From Clostridium sp. CAG:452 (GTDB lineage: Bacteria > Bacillota > Clostridia > TANB77 > CAG-508), in assembly GCA_000434035.1 (NCBI GenBank), contig FR893516.1, forward strand, positions 66,879-110,817: 43,939 nt of DNA. Reading direction: 5' to 3'. Numbering within the stretch: position 1 is the stretch's first letter; every line of letters begins with the position of its first letter. The notes beneath the pieces are model-generated. The model made no database searches. It saw only the letters and a program-made list of their open reading frames with translations, and had not been told where the DNA came from. Positions 1 through 7,986 of this stretch are shown here, one piece after another. A program made the position numbers and the translations under genes.

Positions 1-25
1 AGTTACCCCTACAATTTTTTTAATA

Positions 26-52
26 TTGATTTAATAAATTATGTGATATAAT
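26..52 (+). promoter_or_regulatory. Possible sigma-A promoter for the histidine kinase
   Basis: TTGATT at 26-31 and TATAAT at 47-52 are separated by a short 15-base spacer. The -10 carries an upstream TG (44-45), forming an extended -10 that can compensate for the poor spacing. It lies 30 bases before the kinase ATG, with an AGAGG ribosome site between. The partner response regulator, if adjacent, would be outside the window, so the kinase may also be read from upstream. Confidence 0.45.
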
Positions 53-81
53 TACAACAAATTAAATTAAAAGAGGTAAAA

Positions 82-1368
82 ATGAACGAACAAAAATTAA
101 TAAAAAAACAATTAGCCAAAAACATGCTTTATGCATTTGTAGTATTTGCAATAATACTTATATTTTTTGATGCAATAATATATCATCAAGTATCTACATA
201 TATGTATAAATCCATAGACAAAGAATTAATAAGGGCAATGGAATTATATCAAAACAAAAATATAGTGTCAGAGGTTAAAAAAGTCATTACAAAGGAGCTA
301 GATGAAAACATTAAAATTACATATGTAGAAACAAAGGTTAATCCTAGGGTAGTTTGCATAGTAAGGGATTCAAAAGGAGAGATATTAAACAGCGAAACTA
401 TAGGAAGATTTTATAATGATTATGTTAAAGATATAGAATTTAATAAGAATAAAACAGACAAAGTCTACTCAATAAAAGTACAAGATAAATACAATTATAG
501 AGGAATAACAGTAAAGGGAACAACTTCAGAAGGAGAAGAAATATATATACAACTACTTGCAAATGTAGATGGAGAAGTTGCAACAATAAATAACATGACA
601 GACACCTTATTAGTTGGAAGTTTAATAATAATTGGAATAGCAATAATTGGGTCATATATATTATCAAAAATGACATTAAAGCCAATAATGGAATCATACA
701 AAAAACAAACAGAATTTGTTCAAAATGCAGCACATGAATTAAGAACACCACTTACAATAATTCAAGCAAAACAAGAACTACTTTTACAAGAGCCAGAGAG
801 TAAAATAATAGACAAATCAGAAGATATAAATATAATGCTTAAAGAAACAAAAAGACTAACTAAACTTATAAAAGAACTAATGGTACTTGCGATGGCAGAT
901 TCAAATGAATTAAAAATGCATAAAGAAAAAATAAACATAGATGATCTAATAAAAGAAATAATTACTCCATACAAAGACTTTGCAGAAATGCAAGAAAAAG
1001 AAATAATATTAGATTTAAATTATGGTAAAGAAGCAAACATAGACAGAAATAAAATAAATCAGCTTTTGGTAATAATACTAGATAACGCAATAAAATACAC
1101 AGCAGAAAAAGATACAATAACAGTAAAAACATACTCAAAAGAAGGAAAATGTGTAATAGAAGTAGCAGATACAGGAATAGGAATAAGTAAAGAAGCGGCA
1201 AAGCATGTATTTGATAGATTCTATAGAGAAGACAAAGCACGTTCAAGAGAAAAAGGAGGAACAGGACTAGGATTATCAATAGCACATACAATTGTAAAAC
1301 TACATGGAGGAAATATAAAAATAACAAGCAATGAACCAAAAGGAGCAAAAGTAATAATAAAAATTTAG
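82..1368 (+). CDS. Two-component sensor histidine kinase
   Basis: A membrane-bound sensor kinase of 428 residues. It should autophosphorylate on a histidine and pass the phosphate to a response regulator not present here. A first membrane helix lies at about 16-38, an extracellular sensor region at about 40-174 and a second helix at about 176-195. The HisKA H-box AAHELRTPL follows, with phospho-accepting H218. The ATPase domain shows an N-box (LDNAIKYT), a G1 box (DTGIGI), an F box (FDRFYRED) and a G2 box (GGTGLGLSIAHTI). All catalytic motifs are intact and the length is normal for the OmpR-linked class. The sensor region gives no hint of the signal. It is probably the last gene of its unit, because a palindrome follows directly. 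Confidence 0.93.
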   Translation: MNEQKLIKKQLAKNMLYAFVVFAIILIFFDAIIYHQVSTYMYKSIDKELIRAMELYQNKNIVSEVKKVITKELDENIKITYVETKVNPRVVCIVRDSKGEILNSETIGRFYNDYVKDIEFNKNKTDKVYSIKVQDKYNYRGITVKGTTSEGEEIYIQLLANVDGEVATINNMTDTLLVGSLIIIGIAIIGSYILSKMTLKPIMESYKKQTEFVQNAAHELRTPLTIIQAKQELLLQEPESKIIDKSEDINIMLKETKRLTKLIKELMVLAMADSNELKMHKEKINIDDLIKEIITPYKDFAEMQEKEIILDLNYGKEANIDRNKINQLLVIILDNAIKYTAEKDTITVKTYSKEGKCVIEVADTGIGISKEAAKHVFDRFYREDKARSREKGGTGLGLSIAHTIVKLHGGNIKITSNEPKGAKVIIKI

Positions 1369-1370
1369 AA

Positions 1371-1411
1371 AAACTGGGGAAAAAGGGGTCAGACCCCTTT
1401 TTCCCCAGTTT
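1371..1411. repeat. Perfect 41-base palindrome between convergent genes
   Basis: Two exact 20-base inverted arms (1371-1390 and 1392-1411) flank a single A. The arms contain a GGGG run, an A5 tract and the core GGGGTCAGACCCC. It starts two bases after the kinase stop and ends 11 bases before the stop of the convergent DUF378 gene, so it can act as a bidirectional terminator. The perfect symmetry and G/C-rich core differ from the other terminators here and resemble an extragenic palindromic (REP/MITE-like) repeat. A single copy in the window cannot prove that. Confidence 0.8.
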
Positions 1412-1422
1412 GTTAAATTAAA

Positions 1423-1617
1423 CTAGTCAGAAAGTTTGCTATAAAAAGCAATTGACCAAAGACCTGCAATTCCTACAATTATATATATTATTCTAGTTAA
1501 TACAGATAAACTTCCAAAAATTGCGTCAACTAAATTGAATTTAAACAATCCAACAAGAAGCCAGTTAATAGCGCCAATTATAACAAGTGTAAGAGCAATA
1601 CCATTTAAAGCTTTCAT
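1423..1617 (-). CDS. DUF378 family small membrane protein
   Basis: The only minus-strand gene I accept. It encodes 64 residues with two hydrophobic helices (about 5-25 and 37-58) and the family-like pattern ALTLVIIGAINWLLVGLF near the N-terminus, matching the DUF378/YuzA family of small two-helix membrane proteins. The ATG at 1617 is preceded on the minus strand by a strong AGGAGG. Function is unknown for the family. It is convergent with the histidine kinase and shares the palindrome as a likely terminator. Confidence 0.85.
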   Translation of the reverse strand: MKALNGIALTLVIIGAINWLLVGLFKFNLVDAIFGSLSVLTRIIYIIVGIAGLWSIAFYSKLSD

Positions 1618-1739
1618 TGTAAAACCTCCTCTTTTTTATCTATTTTGCTCTAAAAAAACATATTTATTCTTATTATTTCAAAAACATTGATTTTTAAGCA
1701 TTTTTAAAATATAATTTTAAAAAGATAGGAGAAAATAAA

Positions 1740-3104
1740 ATGATAAAAAAGAATGAAGAATATATTGTAGATATAATAGATAATGGTTTTCAAGGAGAAG
1801 GAATTGCTAAAATAGAAGGAATTACAGTATTTATTGATCAAGCAATAAAAGGAGAAAAAATAAAAATAAAAATTTTGAAAGTTCAAAAAAATTTTGCATA
1901 TGGAAAGATTATTGAATTTATTGAAAAGTCAAATACAAGAGCAGAACCAGATTGTAGCACTTACAATAAATGTGGCGGATGTAATTTAAGACATATAGAA
2001 TATAGCAAAACACTAAAAATAAAAAAAGCAATTGTTCAAAATTGTATGAATAAAGCTTTAAAAAGGGAAATAGAAATAAACGATGTTATAGGAATGGAAA
2101 ATCCGCTTCATTATAGAAACAAACTTCAATATCCATTAGGATTAGATGAACAAAACAATCCAGTGATGGGTGTGTTTTCTGCAAGAACACATAATATTAT
2201 TCCAACAGAAAAATGTTTTATTCAAAATGAAAAATGCCAAGAAATAGCAAAAGATATATTTGAATTTATAAAGCAAAACAATGTATCTGTATATGACGAA
2301 AAAACGTTAAAAGGAACCATAAGACATATAGTAATAAGAATTGGAATAAAAACAAATGAGATTTTAGTTACATTAGTAGTAAATGACGACAAATTAAAAG
2401 ATAAAGAATTAGTTCAATACATAACCAAAAAACATCCAGAAATAAAGTCAATAGTTAAAAACTTTAATACAAAAAATACAAATGTAATACTAGGAGACAA
2501 AACAGAAGTAATATATGGTACAGGATATATTTATGATATTTTAGGGGAATATAAATTTAAAATTTCTCCATTATCATTTTACCAAGTAAACCCTGTTCAA
2601 ACAGAAATATTGTATAATACAGCAATGCAATTTGCTGGAGTAAATGACACTGCTAACAAAAACAATATTGCACTAGATTTATATTGTGGAATAGGAACAA
2701 TAGGAATTTTTGCTGCAAAATATTTTAAAAAGATATATGGAATTGAAATTATAGAAGAAGCAATAAAAGATGCAAAAGAAAATGCAAAAATAAATAAAAT
2801 AGAAAATGCTGAATTTTATGCAGGTGATGTAGAGGAAGTTTTACCTAAAATAATTGAAAAGGAAAATATAAAACCAAATGTAGTATTTGTGGACCCACCA
2901 AGAAAAGGATTAGATAATAAAACGATAGGAGTTTTAAAAGAGTTAAAACCAGAAAAGATAGTATATATAAGTTGCAATCCAGCAACACTTGCAAGAGATT
3001 TAGCTTTATTAGATGAGAGCTATGAGATAAAAGAAGTACAGCCAGTCGATATGTTTCCGTTTAGTAAGCATGTTGAAAATGTGACAGTATTAAAAATAAA
3101 GTAA
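1740..3104 (+). CDS. rlmD: 23S rRNA (uracil-C5)-methyltransferase, RlmD/RlmCD type
   Basis: SAM-dependent methyltransferase that makes 5-methyluridine in 23S rRNA (U1939, and possibly U747 as in Bacillus RlmCD). It has 454 residues. An N-terminal TRAM RNA-binding domain spans about 1-60. Four cysteines fit the [4Fe-4S] cluster of the RumA family: C72-x5-C78-x2-C81 and C149. The methyltransferase core shows LDLYCGIGTIGIFAA (about 302-316), VDPPRKGLD (about 374-382) and the catalytic SCNPATLARD with C402. AGGAGA lies before the ATG. It is the first gene of a plus-strand run, 20 bases before murI. Which uridines it modifies cannot be told from sequence alone. Confidence 0.93.
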   Translation: MIKKNEEYIVDIIDNGFQGEGIAKIEGITVFIDQAIKGEKIKIKILKVQKNFAYGKIIEFIEKSNTRAEPDCSTYNKCGGCNLRHIEYSKTLKIKKAIVQNCMNKALKREIEINDVIGMENPLHYRNKLQYPLGLDEQNNPVMGVFSARTHNIIPTEKCFIQNEKCQEIAKDIFEFIKQNNVSVYDEKTLKGTIRHIVIRIGIKTNEILVTLVVNDDKLKDKELVQYITKKHPEIKSIVKNFNTKNTNVILGDKTEVIYGTGYIYDILGEYKFKISPLSFYQVNPVQTEILYNTAMQFAGVNDTANKNNIALDLYCGIGTIGIFAAKYFKKIYGIEIIEEAIKDAKENAKINKIENAEFYAGDVEEVLPKIIEKENIKPNVVFVDPPRKGLDNKTIGVLKELKPEKIVYISCNPATLARDLALLDESYEIKEVQPVDMFPFSKHVENVTVLKIK

Positions 3105-3124
3105 AATGGAAGAAGGAAACAACA

Positions 3125-3895
3125 ATGAATAACAATCCAATAGGAGTATTTGACTCAGGAATAGGTGGATTATCTGTTTTAAGGCAAATTATTAAGTTAT
3201 TGCCAAATGAAAAATACATATATTATGCTGATACAGATAATGTACCTTATGGATTAAAAACTAAAGAACAAATATTAGAATATGTAGAAAATGCAATAGA
3301 CTTTTTAAATTCAAAAAAAGTTAAGGCAATAGTTGTAGCATGTAATACAGCTACAAGTGTGGCAATTAAAGATGTAAGACACGATTATAACATTCCAATA
3401 ATAGGAATAGAACCAGCTATAAAGCCAGCAATAGAAAATAGAAAAAATAAAAAAGTTTTATTAATGGCAACGCCTGTTACAGTAAAAGGAGAAAAAATTA
3501 AAGACTTAATACAAAAACTAGAAGCAAATGATATTGTAGAATTAATTGCAATGCCTAAACTTGTTGAATTTGCAGAAAGAGGTGAATTCAATACTGAAAG
3601 AGTTAAAAAATATATAAGAGAGAGCTTAGAAAGATTTAACCTAGAAGAATATTCATATTTAGTGCTAGGATGTACGCATTTTCCATATTTTAAAACAACA
3701 TTAAAAGAAATACTCCCAGATAGTATATGTATAATTGATGGAAGTATAGGCGTAGCAGAAAGACTAAAAGAAGTTCTAGAAGAAAATAAAATACTTGGAA
3801 GTAATAAGTTAGAAATTACATTTTATTATTCTGGAAGAAAAGTTGAAGAGAAATTAGAAATAGAAAAATTAAAAAACTTACTAAATAGAATATAA
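3125..3895 (+). CDS. murI: Glutamate racemase
   Basis: Converts L-glutamate to D-glutamate for peptidoglycan, in the cytoplasm, without a cofactor. It has 256 residues, close to the family norm. The N-terminal GVFDSGIGGLSVLR (7-20), YYADTDNVPYG (33-43) and the two active-site segments ACNTATS (C73) and LGCTHFPYF (C183, H185) are all present, so both proton-exchanging cysteines are intact. It follows rlmD by 20 bases and precedes the phosphodiesterase by 46, so it is probably cotranscribed with both. Confidence 0.96.
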   Translation: MNNNPIGVFDSGIGGLSVLRQIIKLLPNEKYIYYADTDNVPYGLKTKEQILEYVENAIDFLNSKKVKAIVVACNTATSVAIKDVRHDYNIPIIGIEPAIKPAIENRKNKKVLLMATPVTVKGEKIKDLIQKLEANDIVELIAMPKLVEFAERGEFNTERVKKYIRESLERFNLEEYSYLVLGCTHFPYFKTTLKEILPDSICIIDGSIGVAERLKEVLEENKILGSNKLEITFYYSGRKVEEKLEIEKLKNLLNRI

Positions 3896-3941
3896 TAGTT
3901 AAAAGTCTAATATAAAATGCAATGGCAAAGGAGAAAAATAA

Positions 3942-4487
3942 ATGTCAGAAAGCAAAAAATATTTAATAATATCAGATATACATGGATCAAATTACTATGC
4001 TAATAAAATAAATGAAATATGCAAAAGAGAAAATCCAGATAAAATAATTCTTTTAGGAGATTTATATTATCATGGACCACGAAATCCATTACCAAAAGAA
4101 TATAATCCAATGAAAGTAGCAGAGCTTTTAAACAGCTTAAAAGAAAAAATACTATGTGTAAAAGGAAATTGTGATGCAGAAGTTGATGAAATGATTTCAG
4201 AATTTGAATTTAAAGATAATATCGAATTAAATATAAATGGAAAGAAGTTCTTCTTTACGCATGGACAAAAATATAATATGGAAAATATTCCAAAAGAAAT
4301 TAATGTTCTAGTATATGGACATTTTCATACAGGATTTATAAAAGAAAAAGATGGAGTTATATGTGTAAATAGTGGTTCAATTTCATTACCAAAAAACAAT
4401 ACAAAAAACAGTTATTTGATTATAGAAAATAATAAAATAGTATTGAAAGATGTTGAAGGAAACATTATTAGTAAAAAGGATATATAA
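3942..4487 (+). CDS. YfcE/MJ0936-family metallophosphodiesterase
   Basis: Calcineurin-like metallophosphoesterase of 181 residues, of the YfcE type that hydrolyses phosphodiesters with two divalent metals. Metal-ligand motifs are complete: D12-x-H14 (SDIHG), GD with D40, GNCD with N76, TH with H107 and GHFH with H127 and H129. This order and length match YfcE. The natural substrate is unknown. It has its own AGGAG-like site and sits 26 bases before the first MFS-like gene. It could be involved in whatever the downstream transporter and dehydrogenase genes process, but that is inference from position only. Confidence 0.88.
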   Translation: MSESKKYLIISDIHGSNYYANKINEICKRENPDKIILLGDLYYHGPRNPLPKEYNPMKVAELLNSLKEKILCVKGNCDAEVDEMISEFEFKDNIELNINGKKFFFTHGQKYNMENIPKEINVLVYGHFHTGFIKEKDGVICVNSGSISLPKNNTKNSYLIIENNKIVLKDVEGNIISKKDI

Positions 4488-4513
4488 GAAATACAGTAAT
4501 ATAAGGAGAAAAA

Positions 4514-5689
4514 ATGAAAGAAGAAAAATTAACTAAAAGCGCAATAGGAATAATGGGATCTTTATTAATAAACAATGTTTTATATATGTTTGTAAACACA
4601 TTTATGGTAGCATATTTTATTACACTTACAAATTATGATTATAAACAAATATCAATATACTATGTATTATCATTTATAGCAATATTATTAACCTTTCTAA
4701 CTTTTGGAAGAATAATAAAAAATAAAAATCAGGTTTGGGTATTTAGAAGTGGAATAATTGCGTATTGCCTGTATATATTAATTCTTGCTTTTTTGAAAGA
4801 AAAAATAGTTACATATTTTGCGCCATTAGGCTTTTTTTATGGAATTGTGCAAGGTCTAATATGGGTGGCAGCACATACACTTGTAAACGAACATACGCAA
4901 AACAATACAAACAAGTTCATTTCGTTTAAATCAATTATTAGTAAAATATTGAAAATATTTTTCCCTATAGTATTTGGAGTATCAATAGAATTAACATCAT
5001 TTTCATATGTTGCAAAAATAGTAATTTTGCTTTCTATTACACAATTTATATTTTCACTATTTATAGAAGACAAAGCAAAAACATATGATAAAAAATACAA
5101 CTTAAAAGAATATATAAATTTGGTAAAAAACAATGATAAATTTAAAACAGTATATAAGCTATGCATATGTGATGGAATTGTAAATTATTTATTAGAAACA
5201 CTAATTGTAATACTAACAGTTATGACATTTAAAACAACTATAAGTCTAGGAGTAATTACAACGATCACAGCAATATGCTCAATTTTATCTGTATACATAT
5301 TCCAATACAAACTAAAAAGCAATTGGAAGATATTAAAAATTTGCAATATAATGATGATTTCTAGTGTGCTTTTGCTACTAATAAATATTAGCAAGCCAAC
5401 AATAATTATATACAATATATGTACGGCAATATTTTTAGTAATATTAAGCAATACAGGTGACACAAAAAGATATGAGATAGTAAGCGAAAATGAAATTGTT
5501 GTTAAAGATTATATAGTAGAACATCAAGTAGTATGTGAAGCAATACTGAATATTACAAGAATAATTGCTTATATTCTATTGTTTGTTATAAGTTTATTTA
5601 ACAATATAGTATTATTTAAAATTCTATTACTGCTAGTAACAATAGTAATATTAATATACTCAAAATTATTGATAAAATTGAAAAAATAG
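4514..5689 (+). CDS. MFS-like polytopic membrane transporter (copy 1)
   Basis: A 391-residue protein that is almost entirely hydrophobic, with about 12 predicted membrane helices, fitting a major-facilitator-type transporter. I recognise the fold pattern but no substrate signature. It resembles the gene at 6656: both have a matching central stretch (PIVFGVSIE here, PIVLGYCIS there) at the same place after a charged loop. The two copies flank a 2-hydroxyacid dehydrogenase with 9-base gaps on each side, so the three genes are one transcription unit. Confidence 0.65.
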   Translation: MKEEKLTKSAIGIMGSLLINNVLYMFVNTFMVAYFITLTNYDYKQISIYYVLSFIAILLTFLTFGRIIKNKNQVWVFRSGIIAYCLYILILAFLKEKIVTYFAPLGFFYGIVQGLIWVAAHTLVNEHTQNNTNKFISFKSIISKILKIFFPIVFGVSIELTSFSYVAKIVILLSITQFIFSLFIEDKAKTYDKKYNLKEYINLVKNNDKFKTVYKLCICDGIVNYLLETLIVILTVMTFKTTISLGVITTITAICSILSVYIFQYKLKSNWKILKICNIMMISSVLLLLINISKPTIIIYNICTAIFLVILSNTGDTKRYEIVSENEIVVKDYIVEHQVVCEAILNITRIIAYILLFVISLFNNIVLFKILLLLVTIVILIYSKLLIKLKK

Positions 5690-5698
5690 GAGGGAAAA

Positions 5699-6646
5699 AT
5701 GTTAAAAGCATGTAGTATGTCAAAAAGCATAGACAGACAAGCTGTTAAAATCCTAAAAGAAAACGGTATAAGTATAGATGCATGGAATGGAGAAATGTAT
5801 CCAAATAAAGAAGAACTAAAACAACTGTTAAAAAAATATGATATTTTAATTGTAGGAGTAGAGGAGAAGATAACAAAAGATTTGATTACAGATGTTAGAA
5901 CTCCAAAAATTATAGCTTCTATGTCAATAGGGTTAGATCATATAGATAAAGAATGTTTTGAGTCTAAATTTATTGATATAGTTAATTGTCCCAATGCTAA
6001 TGTTACATCAGTTGCGGAACATATTTTAGCATTAATACTAGATTCAAGTAAGAGAATACAAGAAGCCAATAGAAAGCCAAATAGAAAACAATTAATTAGT
6101 AAGCCTACAGATATAAACGGAAAAACAATAGGTTTAATAGGAGCAGGGAAGATATCTCAAAGAATGATAGATATAGCAAGAGTATTTAACATGAATATTT
6201 TGTGCTATACAGCACATCCCGAAAAACATAGAGATCTAATTGAAAAAGAAGTTGAATTTGTTGATTTAGATACATTATTACAAAAATCGGATATTGTAAA
6301 TGTGAGTGTACCATTAACAAAAGATACTAATAACTTAATATCAAGAGATAAAACAGAACTTTTAAAGAAAAATGCTATATTTATAAACACTTCTAGAGCA
6401 GGAATTACTGATATAGAAGCTTTAGTTGATTTTGCCGATAGGAATCCCAATTTTTATCTAGGATTAGACATAGATACAGGTGAATATGTGGATTTATTAT
6501 CTAAAAAAAGAAACAATGTTATTGTTACACCACATATAGCAGGATGTACAGAGGAAGCTGTAAAAAGACAATACGTAGAGTGTGCTAAAAACATAGTTAA
6601 TGTTTTGAGAAAAAGAAAAGAAGAAAAAGATTTGGAAGAAAGATAG
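5699..6646 (+). CDS. D-isomer-specific 2-hydroxyacid dehydrogenase family
   Basis: NAD(P)-dependent oxidoreductase of 315 residues that should interconvert a 2-hydroxyacid and a 2-oxoacid. The nucleotide fold carries TIGLIGAGKIS (143-153). The catalytic arginine sits in NTSRAGI (R233), the likely glutamate near GEYVD (E262) and the histidine in TPHIAGCTEEA (H279). The usual DVFExEP stretch is altered to LDIDTGEYVDLL, so it is not a standard SerA or lactate dehydrogenase. The substrate is unknown. Its placement between two related transporters suggests that the acid is taken up or exported by them. AGGAGGG precedes the ATG. Confidence 0.85.
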   Translation: MLKACSMSKSIDRQAVKILKENGISIDAWNGEMYPNKEELKQLLKKYDILIVGVEEKITKDLITDVRTPKIIASMSIGLDHIDKECFESKFIDIVNCPNANVTSVAEHILALILDSSKRIQEANRKPNRKQLISKPTDINGKTIGLIGAGKISQRMIDIARVFNMNILCYTAHPEKHRDLIEKEVEFVDLDTLLQKSDIVNVSVPLTKDTNNLISRDKTELLKKNAIFINTSRAGITDIEALVDFADRNPNFYLGLDIDTGEYVDLLSKKRNNVIVTPHIAGCTEEAVKRQYVECAKNIVNVLRKRKEEKDLEER

Positions 6647-6655
6647 GAGCATTAA

Positions 6656-7912
6656 ATGGAACAAACTAATGTCTGGAAAATTTTTTTAATGTCAGATCTA
6701 GCCGGAAAAGTTATAAGTGTATTTAAAGACGTGTTTTTAGGAATATATTTTTTAAAGATAACGCAAGGAAACATAGCTAATGTATCAGAATACTACATTA
6801 CATTCTTTTTAGTATATTTGGTATGCTTGTTACTTGTTAATAAATTGCAGAAACTCAATTTAGTTTCAATGTTTAGAATAGGGATATTTTTAAATTTAAT
6901 TCAATGTATAGTTTTGCTTGTGATGGGAGAAAGAATTTCAAACTATATTATTCCATTTGCGATATTTGCAAGTATAGGAAATGCATTTTATTATTACCCC
7001 GAACAAATATTAATAAAAAGAGTTAATAAAGATGAGAATTTTAGAAAATATATCACTAGAGATCAAATATTAAAATATACAATAAATATCGTACTCCCTA
7101 TAGTATTGGGCTATTGTATTAGTAAAAGTTCATATCAATTAGCTTTTATTATATTAATAATACTAATTTCTATAAGTCTAATTTCTTCAATGTTCATAAA
7201 AGAAATTCAACTAGAACATGGAAAAATAAATATAAAGAAATTCTTAAAGAATATTAATGGAAGTCAAAATAAAAAAATGATGAGATTAATGAGTTGGAGA
7301 ACAATATTTAGAGGACTGAGTTCTTTTGGAGTATTATCAACATTAATCTCAATTATAACTTTTTTAGTTGTGACAACAGAATTATCACTAGGAAGCATTA
7401 GCAGTTTTATAACTATTATTTCTATTATAGTAGTATATTTAACTAACAAATTTGTTAGAAAAGAAAAATTGTCTAAATTGTTTATACCAATGTCTATTTT
7501 TCAAAGCATTGTAGTTATAGTACTTACATTTAGTATGATGTATTTTAATATAAACAATGAAATCAGGATTGGAACACTTACAGTAAGCATAGGCTTTTTG
7601 CTTATATTATTATACAATATAGTCAACGGAGTAAGTAATCCAATATTTGAAACATCAAACTCAATTATATATTATGAGTGTATGTGTAAGCAAAATATTA
7701 AAACAGAAGACGAACCAAATTATGTATTTTGGTTTGAAATTATGATAAATATATCAAGAAGTTTTGGATATTTAATTTTAATATTTGTTTTAAAAATTGG
7801 ATTTGATTTAAATATAATTTCAATTTTAATAGTAGGGTTTACCTTAATGTATATAGCCTTTGCTTATACATTGAATACTATATGTAAAAGATATTTGTAC
7901 AATGCAAAATAA
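6656..7912 (+). CDS. MFS-like polytopic membrane transporter (copy 2)
   Basis: A 418-residue membrane protein with about 12 helices, a divergent relative of the gene at 4514. Shared traits are the length, a charged loop near the middle, the PIV-hydrophobic-G stretch after it and a C-terminal half made of long Ile/Leu/Val helices. No substrate motif is evident. It begins 9 bases after the dehydrogenase. An AT-rich stem-loop follows its stop codon, so transcription may pause before the next gene. The pair could work as two independent carriers or as a heteromeric transporter. Confidence 0.62.
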   Translation: MEQTNVWKIFLMSDLAGKVISVFKDVFLGIYFLKITQGNIANVSEYYITFFLVYLVCLLLVNKLQKLNLVSMFRIGIFLNLIQCIVLLVMGERISNYIIPFAIFASIGNAFYYYPEQILIKRVNKDENFRKYITRDQILKYTINIVLPIVLGYCISKSSYQLAFIILIILISISLISSMFIKEIQLEHGKINIKKFLKNINGSQNKKMMRLMSWRTIFRGLSSFGVLSTLISIITFLVVTTELSLGSISSFITIISIIVVYLTNKFVRKEKLSKLFIPMSIFQSIVVIVLTFSMMYFNINNEIRIGTLTVSIGFLLILLYNIVNGVSNPIFETSNSIIYYECMCKQNIKTEDEPNYVFWFEIMINISRSFGYLILIFVLKIGFDLNIISILIVGFTLMYIAFAYTLNTICKRYLYNAK

Positions 7913-7934
7913 TTACTATATAAATATAGTAATT
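7911..7934 (+). terminator. AT-rich stem-loop after the second MFS-like gene
   Basis: Ten-base arms (7911-7920 and 7925-7934, AATTACTATA and its complement) with a TAAA loop overlap the stop codon. There is no following T tract, so it is at best a weak terminator or an mRNA 3-prime end stabiliser inside the operon. Confidence 0.35.
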
Positions 7935-7986
7935 ATGCAATAATAAAAAGAAATAATGATATGTAATATAGGAGTGATTCATAAAA

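Noticed and set aside
962..1348. Long minus-strand open frames, such as the one opposite the histidine kinase, and similar ones throughout
   Set aside because: They are Leu/Phe/Ile-rich mirror images of AT-rich coding sequence, have no ribosome sites and overlap well-supported plus-strand genes.
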